DNA of 64,000 nucleotides from contig JAYQPE010000001.1 of the NCBI GenBank assembly GCA_038145175.1, forward strand, positions 173,266 to 237,265, in the 5' to 3' direction. Made by a program: the position numbers and the translations under genes. The stretch is from ATZT02 sp038145175. GTDB taxonomy: Bacteria > Actinomycetota > Actinomycetes > S36-B12 > UBA5976. A model generated the notes under the pieces. The model had not been told where the DNA came from, did not search any database, and saw only the letters and a program-made list of their open reading frames with translations. How positions within the stretch are numbered: position 1 is the first letter of the stretch; each line of letters begins with the position of its first letter. Shown piece after piece: positions 1 through 8,818 of the stretch.

Positions 1-353
1 GAAGTCATACTGTTTGGGTCGGAGACGTCTTAATTCGAAAAGTTGCAACCGGAACAGATACTTATGAAATGAATAGAAATCTTCTACTAGATGATGGAGC
101 AAGAGCAGATTCAGTTCCCAATCTAGAAATTGAAACTGGTGAAGTACAAAAAGCAGGACACGCAAGTGTTACAGGACGCTTAGATGATGATCAACTTTTT
201 TATTTAATGTCACGCGGAATTGATGAACATACTGCAAGACAACTTGTAATAGAAGGTTTCTTTTCGGGAATCTTTGGCGAGTTTAGCGATGTTAATTTGA
301 AGGACAAGCTAACTGCAAAACTAAATGCTGCCATTGAAAGAGCCAATAGATGA
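1..353 (+). CDS. sufD: SufD, Fe-S cluster scaffold subunit (3' fragment)
   Basis: This is the C-terminal part of SufD, which partners SufB and SufC in the SufBCD scaffold that assembles Fe-S clusters in the cytoplasm. The open frame runs in from the left edge (codons in frame from base 3), so the methionine at base 69 is internal. The visible sequence has the SHTVWVGDV and DDGARADSVPNLEI stretches and the final SRGI/ARQLVIEGFF region typical of the SufB/SufD beta-helix C-terminus. It overlaps the following Rieske gene by 4 bp (ATGA), so the two are translationally coupled. SufD rather than SufB is inferred from its place just before the Rieske gene and sufC, the usual actinobacterial order. 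Confidence 0.88.
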   Translation, partial: SHTVWVGDVLIRKVATGTDTYEMNRNLLLDDGARADSVPNLEIETGEVQKAGHASVTGRLDDDQLFYLMSRGIDEHTARQLVIEGFFSGIFGEFSDVNLKDKLTAKLNAAIERANR

Positions 354-670
354 CAACTTGGACAAGTGTGGGAAAAGTTACTGATTTTGCAGTAGGAAGT
401 GCCAAAGCAGTTGAAGTAAATGGGGAAAGCATTTGTTTAGTGAGAAACAAAAGTGGGTTTCATGCAGTAAGTGATGCTTGTACTCATGGTGCAGTTTCGT
501 TAAGCGAAGGAACTGTAACTGAGTCAGGAATTGAATGTTGGTTACATGGTTCAGAGTTTGATTTAACAACTGGAGAACCAAAGACTCCACCAGCAACAAC
601 TGCATTAGAAGTTTTTGAAGTAGAAGTAGAAGGCGATGGCGACAACGGCATCGTAAAAGTTGGAATATAG
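350..670 (+). CDS. Rieske [2Fe-2S] ferredoxin-like protein in the suf operon
   Basis: A 106-residue soluble Rieske-fold protein. The two cluster-binding boxes are intact: CTHG (Cys44, His46) and CWLHG (Cys63, His66), which is the Cys-X-His ... Cys-X2-His pattern of a [2Fe-2S] Rieske centre. There is no membrane anchor or signal peptide. Such small proteins are usually annotated as non-haem oxygenase ferredoxin subunits, and in Actinomycetes they sit inside the suf operon between sufD and sufC, as here. Its partner is unknown. A role in electron supply or cluster hand-off during Fe-S assembly is inferred from context only. It ends 13 bp before the sufC start. Confidence 0.9.
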   Translation: MTTWTSVGKVTDFAVGSAKAVEVNGESICLVRNKSGFHAVSDACTHGAVSLSEGTVTESGIECWLHGSEFDLTTGEPKTPPATTALEVFEVEVEGDGDNGIVKVGI

Positions 671-683
671 AAAAGGGAAAAAT

Positions 684-1448
684 ATGTCTGAATTAGTAAT
701 TAAAAATTTGCATGTAAGTGTTGAAACCGACGGTGAATTAAAAGAAATTTTACGAGGTGTTGATTTAACAATTAAGTCCGGCGAAACTCACGCCATCATG
801 GGACCAAATGGTTCTGGAAAATCAACTCTGGCATACGCCGTTGCTGGGCATCCTAAATACACAATCACCCAAGGAACAGTAACTTTAGATGGCGCTGATG
901 TTTTAGACATGTCAGTAGATGAAAGAGCAAGAGCTGGACTGTTTTTAGCAATGCAATATCCAGTTGAAATTCCAGGTGTTTCAGTAAGTAATTTCTTACG
1001 TTCATCAATCACAGCATTACGAGGCGAAGCCCCTAAATTGCGCGATTGGTTAAAGGAAATGAATGAATCTATGAAAGAAATAGGCATGGATCCATCATTT
1101 TCAGAAAGAAATGTAAATGAAGGTTTTTCTGGTGGCGAAAAGAAACGTCACGAAATTTTGCAACTTGAATTAATGAAACCAAAGATTGCAATTTTAGATG
1201 AAACCGACTCAGGGCTTGATGTGGATGCATTAAGAATAGTTTCGGAAGGAATAAATAGAACTGTTTCGAAAAATAACACAGGTGTCTTATTGATTACTCA
1301 CTACACCCGAATTTTAAGATATGTCAAACCAGACAAAGTTAGTGTTTTCGTTGATGGACGAATCGCTGCAACTGGGGGACAAGAATTAGCTGAGGAATTA
1401 GAAGCAAACGGTTACGTTAAGTTTTCTAAAGCAACAACAGGGGCATGA
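684..1448 (+). CDS. sufC: SufC, Fe-S assembly ATPase
   Basis: ABC-type ATPase of the SufBCD scaffold, 254 residues. The P-loop GPNGSGKST lies at residues 40-48, the SGGEKKR signature near 149-155, and the Walker B segment AILDETDSGLD near 169-179. The SufC-specific ETDSGLD is present rather than the transporter-type DEAT. I chose the ATG at 684 over the in-frame one at 660, because AAGGG lies 6-7 nt before 684 and the upstream option would overlap the end of the Rieske gene. The 3' end overlaps sufS by 4 bp. Confidence 0.96.
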   Translation: MSELVIKNLHVSVETDGELKEILRGVDLTIKSGETHAIMGPNGSGKSTLAYAVAGHPKYTITQGTVTLDGADVLDMSVDERARAGLFLAMQYPVEIPGVSVSNFLRSSITALRGEAPKLRDWLKEMNESMKEIGMDPSFSERNVNEGFSGGEKKRHEILQLELMKPKIAILDETDSGLDVDALRIVSEGINRTVSKNNTGVLLITHYTRILRYVKPDKVSVFVDGRIAATGGQELAEELEANGYVKFSKATTGA

Positions 1449-2740
1449 CAATACTAGATTCGAATATCAAGTTGGATGTCAAAAAAATCCAACTTGACTT
1501 TCCAATTCTTGAAAGACATGTTAGAAATGACAAAAAATTAATTTATTTAGATAGTGCAGCAACTTCTCAAAAACCTCAAATTGTTATCGATGCTCAAAAT
1601 AATTTCTATGAAACTATAAATTCAGGAGTTCATCGGGGCGCATATTACTTAGCAGAACTGGCTACAGATGCACACGAAAAAGCAAGGGAAAAAATAGCTA
1701 GTTTTGTAAATGTTAAACCAGAGCAGATAGTTTTCACAAAAAATGCTACCGAGTCATTGAATTTATTGTCTTATGCTTTTCTAAATGCAACATTAAAATC
1801 CAAATTTGATAAATCAATTAATCCAAAACTTGTTTTAAATCCTGGTGATGAGATCGTGGTGTCCGAATTAGAGCATCATGCAAATCTTGTTCCTTGGCAA
1901 GAATTATGCTCAAAAATTGGCACAGTTTTAAAATGGATTCCAATAACTGATGAAGGCTTGTTAGATTATTCCAAATTGGACTCAGTCATAACAAGTAAAA
2001 CTCGTATCGTTTCCGTTTCTCACATGAGTAATGTTCTTGGTTCTATCACCGATGTAGAAAAAATTGGCCAAGCTGCCAGAAATGTTAAAGCTTTTTTCTT
2101 TTTGGATGCATGTCAATCTGTACCTCATATGCCAGTAGATTTCCAAAAATTGAAAGCAGATGCGATTGCATGGTCTGGACACAAAATGTTAGGACCACTT
2201 GGAATTGGCTTGCTTGCTGGAACTGATGAACTTCTAGAAATGATGCCACCTTTTATTGCTGGGGGTTCAATGATTGAAACTGTAACTATGCAGAAATCAA
2301 CTTTTGCTAAAGCTCCTAAAAAATTTGAAGCAGGCACTCCTCCAGCAGCAGAAGCAGTAGCACTTGGTGCAGCAGTAGAATACTTACAGAATTTAGGAAT
2401 GCAAAATGTGCACAATTACGAAAGATATTTAACATCTAAATTAATAAACGGATTAAAGGATATACATAAAGTAAAAATTTATGGCCCAACTTCAAACATA
2501 GATCGAGGAAGCACTGTCTCATTTGCTCTAGAAGGATTACATCCTCATGATGTGGGCCAAGTGCTAGATGATTTAGGCATAGCCGTAAGAGTAGGAAACC
2601 ATTGTGCAAGACCAATTATGGATAAATTGAAGGTTCAATCAACAACTAGGGCAAGTACTTATATTTATAATGATGAATCAGATATTGAGGCGCTACTTAC
2701 AGGAATAGAAAAAGTATTTAAATTCTTTGGAGTTAAATAA
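1445..2740 (+). CDS. sufS: SufS-type cysteine desulfurase
   Basis: PLP-dependent group II cysteine desulfurase, 431 residues, that removes sulfur from cysteine and passes it to SufU. The Schiff-base lysine is Lys247 in SGHKMLGPLG, and the persulfide-carrying cysteine is Cys387 in VGNHCARP. The SEMEHHAN-like motif reads SELEHHAN. It overlaps sufC upstream (ATGA) and sufU downstream by one base (TAATG). Between the N-terminal substrate region and the HHAN box there is a longer stretch than usual (roughly residues 105-140), which may be a lineage-specific loop. Confidence 0.96.
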   Translation: MTILDSNIKLDVKKIQLDFPILERHVRNDKKLIYLDSAATSQKPQIVIDAQNNFYETINSGVHRGAYYLAELATDAHEKAREKIASFVNVKPEQIVFTKNATESLNLLSYAFLNATLKSKFDKSINPKLVLNPGDEIVVSELEHHANLVPWQELCSKIGTVLKWIPITDEGLLDYSKLDSVITSKTRIVSVSHMSNVLGSITDVEKIGQAARNVKAFFFLDACQSVPHMPVDFQKLKADAIAWSGHKMLGPLGIGLLAGTDELLEMMPPFIAGGSMIETVTMQKSTFAKAPKKFEAGTPPAAEAVALGAAVEYLQNLGMQNVHNYERYLTSKLINGLKDIHKVKIYGPTSNIDRGSTVSFALEGLHPHDVGQVLDDLGIAVRVGNHCARPIMDKLKVQSTTRASTYIYNDESDIEALLTGIEKVFKFFGVK

Positions 2741-3195
2741 TGCAACTTTCAAACATGTATCAAGAGGTAATTCTTGATCACTACAAATCGCCAAGAGGTA
2801 AAGGGTTAAAAGATTCATTTGATGGTCAAGCTCACCATGTAAATCCCACCTGTGGCGATGAGATTACGGTGCAAGTAAAACTTTCACATGATAAGAAAAC
2901 AATTGAAAGTATTTCTTATGATGGTCAAGGTTGTTCAATTAGCCAAGCTTCTGCAAGTATCATGTTCGAGCAAGTAAATGAAAAATCTATTGATGAATTT
3001 AATCAAATAAATGAAGATTTCTTGAAAATGATGCAAGGAAAGGGAAACTATCAAGGAAATGAAGACTTGATTGGAGATGGAGTTTCTATGATAGGAGTAG
3101 CTCAGTATCCGGCAAGGGTAAAATGTGCTTTATTGTCTTGGATGGCTGCAAAGGATGCAATCATAAGAGCACAAGGAGAAGTAAATGGCGGTTGA
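2740..3195 (+). CDS. sufU: SufU, zinc-dependent sulfurtransferase
   Basis: IscU-like fold protein of the SufU type, 151 residues. It accepts persulfide from SufS by zinc-ligand exchange. The conserved ligands are visible: Cys38 and Asp40 in NPTCGDE, Cys65 in GQGCSIS, and Cys129 in RVKCALLSW. The insertion between the second and third cysteines that separates SufU from IscU is present. It starts on the last base of the sufS stop codon and overlaps the next gene by 11 bp. Confidence 0.95.
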   Translation: MQLSNMYQEVILDHYKSPRGKGLKDSFDGQAHHVNPTCGDEITVQVKLSHDKKTIESISYDGQGCSISQASASIMFEQVNEKSIDEFNQINEDFLKMMQGKGNYQGNEDLIGDGVSMIGVAQYPARVKCALLSWMAAKDAIIRAQGEVNGG

Positions 3196-3508
3196 TGTCG
3201 TTGCAGCAAAAGATAATGTTTATGAAGCATTGCACGATGTGGTTGATCCTGAATTAGGAATTAACGTTGTCGATTTGGGTTTGATTTACGGTGTAGAAGT
3301 AACTGAAGATAATAAAGCAGTAATCGACATGACTTTAACTTCTGCAGCTTGTCCTTTAACAGATGTAATTGAAGATCAAACCAAAGCCGCTTTAAATGGA
3401 ATTGTCGATGAATTCAGAATAAATTGGGTTTGGATGCCACCTTGGGGCCCAGACAAAATTACAGACGAAGGTCGTCAAATGCTAAGAGCGCTTGGATTTA
3501 ATCTTTAA
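3185..3508 (+). CDS. SufT/PaaD-like (DUF59, MIP18 family) Fe-S assembly factor
   Basis: A 107-residue DUF59 protein and the last gene of the suf operon. The family signatures DPELGINVVDLGLIY and TSAACPLTD are clear; the cysteine in the latter is the reactive residue conserved in MIP18-like proteins. Relatives such as SufT help deliver or mature Fe-S clusters on target proteins. The start ATG lies inside the end of sufU, which indicates coupled translation. A weak inverted repeat, AGTCT/AGACT, follows the stop codon around 3522-3537, but it has no T-tract. Confidence 0.92.
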   Translation: MAVDVVAAKDNVYEALHDVVDPELGINVVDLGLIYGVEVTEDNKAVIDMTLTSAACPLTDVIEDQTKAALNGIVDEFRINWVWMPPWGPDKITDEGRQMLRALGFNL

Positions 3509-3547
3509 GTCGTCGTAATTTTCAGTCTGAACTAGACTCATTTAAGT

Positions 3548-5416
3548 ATGAGTCAGATGCAGATGTGGGAATCTTATAGATCACTAACCAGAGATTCCAG
3601 TGTCAAAAATAAAGGGATCAAATCTGACACCTTCAACCGTATTGTCAAATATGCAAAACCATTAAACAAAGATATTTCTTATCTTGTCGTCATAGTTATC
3701 GTTGATGCTTTTTTAGTTGTGGCTCAACCATTGTTGTTCAAAAGAATAGTTGACGATGGTATTTCAGCAGGTAATAGAGAAATTGTTATTACAACAGCAG
3801 TTTTAGTTGCAGTTCTAGCCATACTTTCCGCCGGTTTAAGCATTGTTGAAAGACTTTTTAGTTCAAGAATTGGTGAGGGATTAATTCTTACTTTAAGAAG
3901 TCAAGTTTTTGATCATGTACAGTCTCAGCCAATAGCTTTTTTTACCAGAACCCAAACTGGTTCATTAATATCTCGAGTAAATGGTGATGTAATTGGTGCA
4001 CAACAAGCTTTCACGTCTACTTTAAGTGGGATAGTTTCAAATGGAATAAGTCTTGTAGTTGTTTTAGGAACTATGTTTTTTCTTTCTTGGACTATAACCT
4101 TAACTTCTCTAGTTCTTTTGCCTATTTTTTTGATTCCAGCAAAATATATGGGTAAAAAAGTACAAGCACTTTCTCGAGAGCAAATGAATTTAAATTCACA
4201 GATGAGTCAAACTATGAACGAAAAATTTAATGTGGCAGGTGCTTTGTTGGCTAAACTGTTTGGTTCACCAGACAAAGAATCAAACAATTTTTTTGTTAAA
4301 GCGGAAAGAGTAAAAGATATTGGTATCAAAATAGCCATGACCAATCGGATTTTCTTTGTGGCGTTAACAACAGTTGCAACTATTGCAACTGCAATTGTTT
4401 ATGGGCTCGGAGGAGTTTTAGTAGTTGAGCAAGCCTTAACTTTAGGAACTTTATTAGCACTAGCAGCACTTCTGGGAAGACTTTATGGACCCTTGACAGG
4501 TTTATCAAATGTCAGGGTTGATGTTATGACCGCACTTGTTTCATTTGAAAGAGTTTTTGAGATTCTAGATTTAAAACCTTTAATTAAAGATCCCGAAGTC
4601 TCTAAAAAACTTCCTGCTGGACCATTAGGAATACGATTTAAGAATGTCTCTTTTATATATCCAACAAGAAAAGAAGTAGGAATTGAATCTTTAGAACTTG
4701 CCAAAGAAGATACTTCCCTTGAATCAAACACTGAAATTTTAAAAAATATTTCGATAGAAATGAAACCAGGCACAATGACTGCATTAGTGGGCCCAAGTGG
4801 AAGTGGAAAAACTACTATTTCTCAATTAATTTCAAGACTTTATGATCCAACCAAAGGTGAAGTATTAGTAGGGGAAGTAAATTTAACAGAATTAAGCAGA
4901 AGAGATATTCGAGACACAATTGGAGTGGTTACTCAAGATTCCCATCTATTTCACGACACCATAAAAAATAATCTTCTTTACGCAAAATCCGATGCAAACG
5001 AAAATGAAATTTGGCAAGCACTAGAAAGTGCTCAAATTAAAGAATTTGTTTCCGATTTACCTGAAAAATTAAATACTGTGGTAGGGGATCGAGGCTATCG
5101 ACTAAGTGGTGGAGAAAAGCAAAGAATTGCTATTGCAAGAGTATTTTTAAAACAACCTCGAATCATAATTTTGGATGAAGCTACTGCTCATCTAGACAAC
5201 GAAAGCGAAGCTGAAGTGCAAAAAGCACTTAGTTCAGTATTAATTAATAGAACATCTGTTGTCATTGCTCATAGACTTTCAACAGTAGTTTCAGCAGATC
5301 AGATAGCTGTAATTAAAGACGGTGAACTCTTAGCACTGGATACACATCAAAATTTGTTGTTGAAAAATTCAATTTATTCAGATTTATACAATAAACAATT
5401 TGAAAAATCTAATTAG
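3548..5416 (+). CDS. ABC half-transporter (TMD-NBD fusion, exporter type)
   Basis: A 622-residue exporter-type ABC protein. About six membrane segments lie between residues 45 and 330. The nucleotide-binding domain has Walker A GPSGSGKTT near 414-422, the signature LSGGEKQR near 520 and Walker B IIILDEAT near 540, followed by the H-loop AHRLST. It probably works as a homodimer, because no second half-transporter is next to it. The substrate cannot be told from sequence. An unusual linker (about residues 378-395, rich in Glu, Ser and Leu) sits between the A-loop region and the P-loop. Its 3' end overlaps the convergent SURF1 gene by 8 bp. Confidence 0.93.
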   Translation: MSQMQMWESYRSLTRDSSVKNKGIKSDTFNRIVKYAKPLNKDISYLVVIVIVDAFLVVAQPLLFKRIVDDGISAGNREIVITTAVLVAVLAILSAGLSIVERLFSSRIGEGLILTLRSQVFDHVQSQPIAFFTRTQTGSLISRVNGDVIGAQQAFTSTLSGIVSNGISLVVVLGTMFFLSWTITLTSLVLLPIFLIPAKYMGKKVQALSREQMNLNSQMSQTMNEKFNVAGALLAKLFGSPDKESNNFFVKAERVKDIGIKIAMTNRIFFVALTTVATIATAIVYGLGGVLVVEQALTLGTLLALAALLGRLYGPLTGLSNVRVDVMTALVSFERVFEILDLKPLIKDPEVSKKLPAGPLGIRFKNVSFIYPTRKEVGIESLELAKEDTSLESNTEILKNISIEMKPGTMTALVGPSGSGKTTISQLISRLYDPTKGEVLVGEVNLTELSRRDIRDTIGVVTQDSHLFHDTIKNNLLYAKSDANENEIWQALESAQIKEFVSDLPEKLNTVVGDRGYRLSGGEKQRIAIARVFLKQPRIIILDEATAHLDNESEAEVQKALSSVLINRTSVVIAHRLSTVVSADQIAVIKDGELLALDTHQNLLLKNSIYSDLYNKQFEKSN

Positions 5417-6101
5417 ATTTTTCTCCTCTATAAAGAATAATCCAACCTATTGGTAGTAGTATCGCAAAAATAATCCATTGAATCGCATAACTAAAGTGCG
5501 GCCCACTTGAAAGTTTAGGTTCAGGTAGAAGAGCCAAATTTTCAAGATCAACAGATGAATCATTGATTTGAATGTAAGAGTTTTTATAAATATCACCAGC
5601 AAAATTATTGGCACTAATCGAAGAAATTTGTAACTCTGGATAATCACTAGGAGTGATTTTATGATTCTCCATTTTTCTAATCCAACCTTTAAAAATAATG
5701 GTTTGATTTGGGATGTTTATTTCGTCAAATCTATTTTGATAATTCACTGGCAAAAATCCTAAATTGATTAGTACTTTTTGGTTCACATTTATATTTAAGG
5801 GCGCTATGACCCAAAATCCAAGAGATGAATCTAAATACCTATTTCTAGCAAATTTGACATTATCGGTATTAATTTTTCCCGTTATCTGAACTGGTTGCCA
5901 TTCAGCTAAATTGTCTAAATCGGTTGTTTGTAAAATATCAATTGGCTCTTTATTTAAAGCCGTTGTTATTTCTTGATTTTGAGATCTTCTTTGTTCGTCT
6001 CTATTGAACTGCCATTCGGATAAATTAATAAATACATAAATTGCAACAATTAAAACAAGGGTCAGGATGATCCATTTGGGTTGTTTTAATGTGCGAAGCA
6101 T
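5409..6101 (-). CDS. SURF1 family protein (cytochrome oxidase assembly)
   Basis: A 230-residue SURF1-like membrane protein: an N-terminal helix (about residues 11-27), a periplasmic domain and a C-terminal helix (about 205-223). Hallmarks are the N-terminal LSEWQFNRDEQRR, a WQPVQITGKI segment, the repeated GFWVIAPL and VLINLGFLPV strands, and the terminal SSGPHFSYAIQWIIFA. SURF1 helps haem insertion and assembly of aa3-type cytochrome c oxidase, so an aerobic respiratory chain is implied. It lies 15 bp downstream of the DUF3099 gene, a pairing seen in many Actinomycetes. Confidence 0.9.
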   Translation of the reverse strand: MLRTLKQPKWIILTLVLIVAIYVFINLSEWQFNRDEQRRSQNQEITTALNKEPIDILQTTDLDNLAEWQPVQITGKINTDNVKFARNRYLDSSLGFWVIAPLNINVNQKVLINLGFLPVNYQNRFDEINIPNQTIIFKGWIRKMENHKITPSDYPELQISSISANNFAGDIYKNSYIQINDSSVDLENLALLPEPKLSSGPHFSYAIQWIIFAILLPIGWIILYRGEKSN

Positions 6102-6116
6102 TCTTAACTAAGAATA

Positions 6117-6398
6117 CTATTTTTGATCGATAGACCTTGTAGGTGACTGAGCCTGAGATGTGGAGAAAAAATTTTCACGACCTGCATTTGCAATTACCAC
6201 TGCAATGTAGGGAAGAAATATTGCGCCAAAAATTAGAACCCAACGTAGATTGCCTTGTGCAAAAACAGCTCCAACAAAACAAATTGTTCTAAGACTCATT
6301 GAGAACAAGTATCTTTTTTTTCTGGCATTTTGGTCATAACTTAAACCAGTTACTGCAGAAGTAATTGCGTATACCTGTTCTGGTTTTTTCTCAGCCAT
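6117..6398 (-). CDS. DUF3099 small membrane protein
   Basis: A 93-residue protein with two closely spaced hydrophobic helices (about residues 31-48 and 52-70) and a polar, basic N-terminus. The AITSAVTGLSYDQNARKKRY start and two-helix layout match the DUF3099 family of Actinomycetes; function unknown. The ATG is preceded by GGAGAACAA, a good ribosome binding site. It is divergent from fabG and first in a two-gene unit with the SURF1 gene. Confidence 0.85.
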   Translation of the reverse strand: MAEKKPEQVYAITSAVTGLSYDQNARKKRYLFSMSLRTICFVGAVFAQGNLRWVLIFGAIFLPYIAVVIANAGRENFFSTSQAQSPTRSIDQK

Positions 6399-6496
6399 TT
6401 GTTCTCCTCTTTATATACGCTACGCCAAAAGTCAAAAACTGGCGAATTGATGAACAATAAAGGTGGCTCTTTTCAAAATTTACTCACGAGAGCGTG

Positions 6497-6512
6497 TAAG
6501 TTATTTTCTATG
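6497..6512 (+). promoter_or_regulatory. Predicted leaderless promoter of fabG
   Basis: A TANNNT-type -10 element, TAAGTT (6497-6502), ends 7 nt before the fabG ATG at 6510. There is no Shine-Dalgarno sequence between them. Transcription would begin at or within one base of the start codon. The -35 region is not recognisable. This layout recurs at seven other genes in the window. Confidence 0.5.
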
Positions 6513-7220
6513 TCTAACAAGGGAATTGCCGTTGTTACTGGAGGCAATAGGGGCATAGGTCTTGCGACAGCTAAAAGACTTGCCCAAGATGGTTTTAATG
6601 TTGCAATAACTTATAGAGAAAATAAACCAAATGAAGATTTTTATATGGTTAAAGCTGATGTCACAAAAACTCAAGAAATTGATTCAGCAATTGACGATGT
6701 CGAAAAAAATCTTGGACCTATTGATGTATTAGTCATTAACGCAGGTTTTAATAAAGATTCACTAGCTATGAGAATTGAAGATAGTGACATGGAAAAAATT
6801 ATTGACACAAACTTAAAAGGTGGAATTAGAGTTGCTAGACGCGTTGTAAAAAGTATGGTTAGAAATAAAAAAGGAAAAATAATTTTTATAGGCTCTGTTG
6901 TTGGATTTTTAGGTTCAGCTGGACAAATGGTTTACGCCAGTACCAAGGCGGGATTAGTTGGAGCAGCTCGCTCACTTGCTAGGGAAGTTGGCGTGAGAGG
7001 AATTACGGTCAATGTGATCACTCCAGGTTATGTTGATACTGACATGACAGACGAACTAGACGAAGACAGAAAGAACTTTATTCGTCAAAATACACCTCTT
7101 GGTAGAACTGCAAGTCCTGACGAAGTTGCAGGCGTAGTAAGTTTCTTGTCTTCTAAAGATTCAGATTTCATAACAGGTGCGGTTATTCCTGTTGATGGAG
7201 GATTAGGGATGGGGCATTAG
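6510..7220 (+). CDS. fabG: FabG, 3-oxoacyl-ACP reductase
   Basis: A short-chain dehydrogenase of 236 residues that reduces 3-oxoacyl-ACP in type II fatty-acid synthesis. It shows the cofactor motif TGGNRGIG, the NAG motif (INAGFN) and the catalytic Ser, Tyr and Lys in GSVVGF and YASTKAG. The ending VDGGLGMGH is typical of the fabG1-inhA type. I chose the ATG at 6510 because the frame upstream to 6399 encodes no recognisable domain and a leaderless promoter fits 6510. fabI follows after 2 bp. Confidence 0.93.
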   Translation: MSNKGIAVVTGGNRGIGLATAKRLAQDGFNVAITYRENKPNEDFYMVKADVTKTQEIDSAIDDVEKNLGPIDVLVINAGFNKDSLAMRIEDSDMEKIIDTNLKGGIRVARRVVKSMVRNKKGKIIFIGSVVGFLGSAGQMVYASTKAGLVGAARSLAREVGVRGITVNVITPGYVDTDMTDELDEDRKNFIRQNTPLGRTASPDEVAGVVSFLSSKDSDFITGAVIPVDGGLGMGH

Positions 7221-7222
7221 TT

Positions 7223-7990
7223 ATGGGTTTAATGGATGGCAAAAATATTTTGGTAACAGGTGTTTTAACTGACCACTCAATCGCTTTTTCAGTTGCAAAA
7301 ATTATTCAAGAAGAAGGCGGAAATGTTGTCTTGAGTTCATTTGGCCGCGCAATGGGAGCGACTGAACGTGCGAATGCACGATTACCAAAAAAAGCACCCA
7401 TAGTTGAATTAGATGTAACAAATGAGGACAATCTTAAAAATTTAAAGGAAGAGATAGCAAAACATTGTTCAACATTAGATGGAGTTGTTCATGCAATTGG
7501 ATTTGCTCCACAAGCAGCACTAGGTGGAAATTTCTTACAAACAGAATGGCCAGATGTTTCAACAGCATTACAAATATCAGCTTATTCTTTTAAATCTCTT
7601 TCAATGTCATGTGTGGATCTAATGCCAAATGGCGGAAGTATTGTGGGATTAGATTTTGATGCGACTAAGTCTTGGCCACAATATGACTGGATGGGTGTTG
7701 CAAAAGCTGCACTTGAATCAACTTCGAGATATCTTGCAAGACATTTGGGTCCAAAAAATATTAGAGTTAATTTAATTGCTGCCGGCCCAATTAATACTGT
7801 TGCTGCTAAACACATTCCTGGTTTTGAAAAATTTGAAGAAGCTTGGGCGCAACGTTCACCGTTAGGTTGGAAAATTTCAGATCCAGTTCCATCTGCAAAA
7901 GCAGTTGTTGCACTTTTATCAGATTGGTTTCCGGCAACAACTGGAGAAATAATCCACGTAGATGGTGGATACCACTCAATGGGTGCTTAA
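7223..7990 (+). CDS. fabI: FabI/InhA, enoyl-ACP reductase
   Basis: NADH-dependent enoyl-ACP reductase, 255 residues, catalysing the last step of the elongation cycle. It has the divergent FabI nucleotide motif (GVLTDHSIAFSVA), the catalytic Tyr-X6-Lys (YDWMGVAK) and the PINTVAAKHIPGF substrate-loop region close to InhA. Pairing with fabG copies the mycobacterial fabG1-inhA operon. The stop codon shares four bases (TTAA) with the stop of the convergent gene at 7987. Confidence 0.95.
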   Translation: MGLMDGKNILVTGVLTDHSIAFSVAKIIQEEGGNVVLSSFGRAMGATERANARLPKKAPIVELDVTNEDNLKNLKEEIAKHCSTLDGVVHAIGFAPQAALGGNFLQTEWPDVSTALQISAYSFKSLSMSCVDLMPNGGSIVGLDFDATKSWPQYDWMGVAKAALESTSRYLARHLGPKNIRVNLIAAGPINTVAAKHIPGFEKFEEAWAQRSPLGWKISDPVPSAKAVVALLSDWFPATTGEIIHVDGGYHSMGA

Positions 7991-8715
7991 TTAATTGCGT
8001 AATTTACGGAAGTAGCTAGACTTAAACGACTAATTCTTACCAATTCTGAAATACGGTCTCTTACTAAATTTGATTTTGTAGCACTATTTGTCTCAAGCCA
8101 ATGATTGGTAACAAACTGACAAGTTGTAAGAACTCTTAAACTTCTACCTATCAGAAAAGTAATTCTACTTTCTTGGTCATCGGGATAAACCTGTCTTGAA
8201 ATATCGTGATCCAAATCAATTAGAAGATCTCTTGCTTCTTGATTATCTTTAATAAGATCAAAAGCCTCCAAATCCTGACTTACTTCTTGAATTGCATGAT
8301 GAAATTCGTGATCTAGGTCTTTCCAGTTATATTTTGATTTCACAGGTTCTTTATCTCTCAAAAAAACTTCCCAAAAATCACTAGATTCTTTTATTCCATA
8401 AATTAACCCACCAGTTGTGGTGAGAGCATGACCAGTTGAAAGAGCAATTTCAACAAATTCATCACTTCCAATTAGGGAGTCAGTGTTACCAGAAACAGGG
8501 AAATGACATCTAATTCCAATACATGAATTTTTTCTTAATTCAGAAAGAAAGAGAGTTAAATGTTCCACTTTGCCAAAAAAATTAACCATGCGAGGTGAAT
8601 GAGCAATTGAGTCGACGGATCTTTCTAAGGTTTCTCTACCTTGAAGAAAAGCAGTCGCCCAAATAGAAAATGAGATACTTGACGGAACTCGATCAAAGAT
8701 AGGCGAATAACTCAT
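7987..8715 (-). CDS. Conserved hypothetical protein, 242 aa
   Basis: I do not recognise this family. The protein is soluble, with no signal peptide, membrane helix or metal-binding motif that I can name. The C-terminal half is rich in acidic residues and Arg and looks largely alpha-helical. The middle part contains CIGIRCHFPVSGNTDSLIG. It is a single-gene unit between convergent fabI and a divergent DUF4916 gene. Start: ATG at 8715 with a leaderless-type -10 element 6 nt upstream. Codon use resembles its neighbours, so there is no sign of recent transfer. Confidence 0.75.
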   Translation of the reverse strand: MSYSPIFDRVPSSISFSIWATAFLQGRETLERSVDSIAHSPRMVNFFGKVEHLTLFLSELRKNSCIGIRCHFPVSGNTDSLIGSDEFVEIALSTGHALTTTGGLIYGIKESSDFWEVFLRDKEPVKSKYNWKDLDHEFHHAIQEVSQDLEAFDLIKDNQEARDLLIDLDHDISRQVYPDDQESRITFLIGRSLRVLTTCQFVTNHWLETNSATKSNLVRDRISELVRISRLSLATSVNYAIN

Positions 8716-8727
8716 TCTGTAACTCTA
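8713..8727 (-). promoter_or_regulatory. Predicted leaderless promoter of the 7987-8715 gene
   Basis: On the minus strand TAGAGT (8722-8727) ends 6 nt before the ATG at 8715, with no ribosome binding site between. This fits a -10 element whose transcription start is the A of ATG. Confidence 0.5.
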
Positions 8728-8818
8728 ATGCCTGGAAATAAAACAAACTTAGATACTTTCATACCCACAAAATTGCTAAAAATAATAAGATAAATAGACT
8801 TTTATAAAGGGGTAATTC

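Noticed and set aside
5409..6101. Overlapping minus-strand frame of 66 codons inside the SURF1 gene
   Set aside because: It is a shadow frame; the SURF1 frame carries the conserved motifs.
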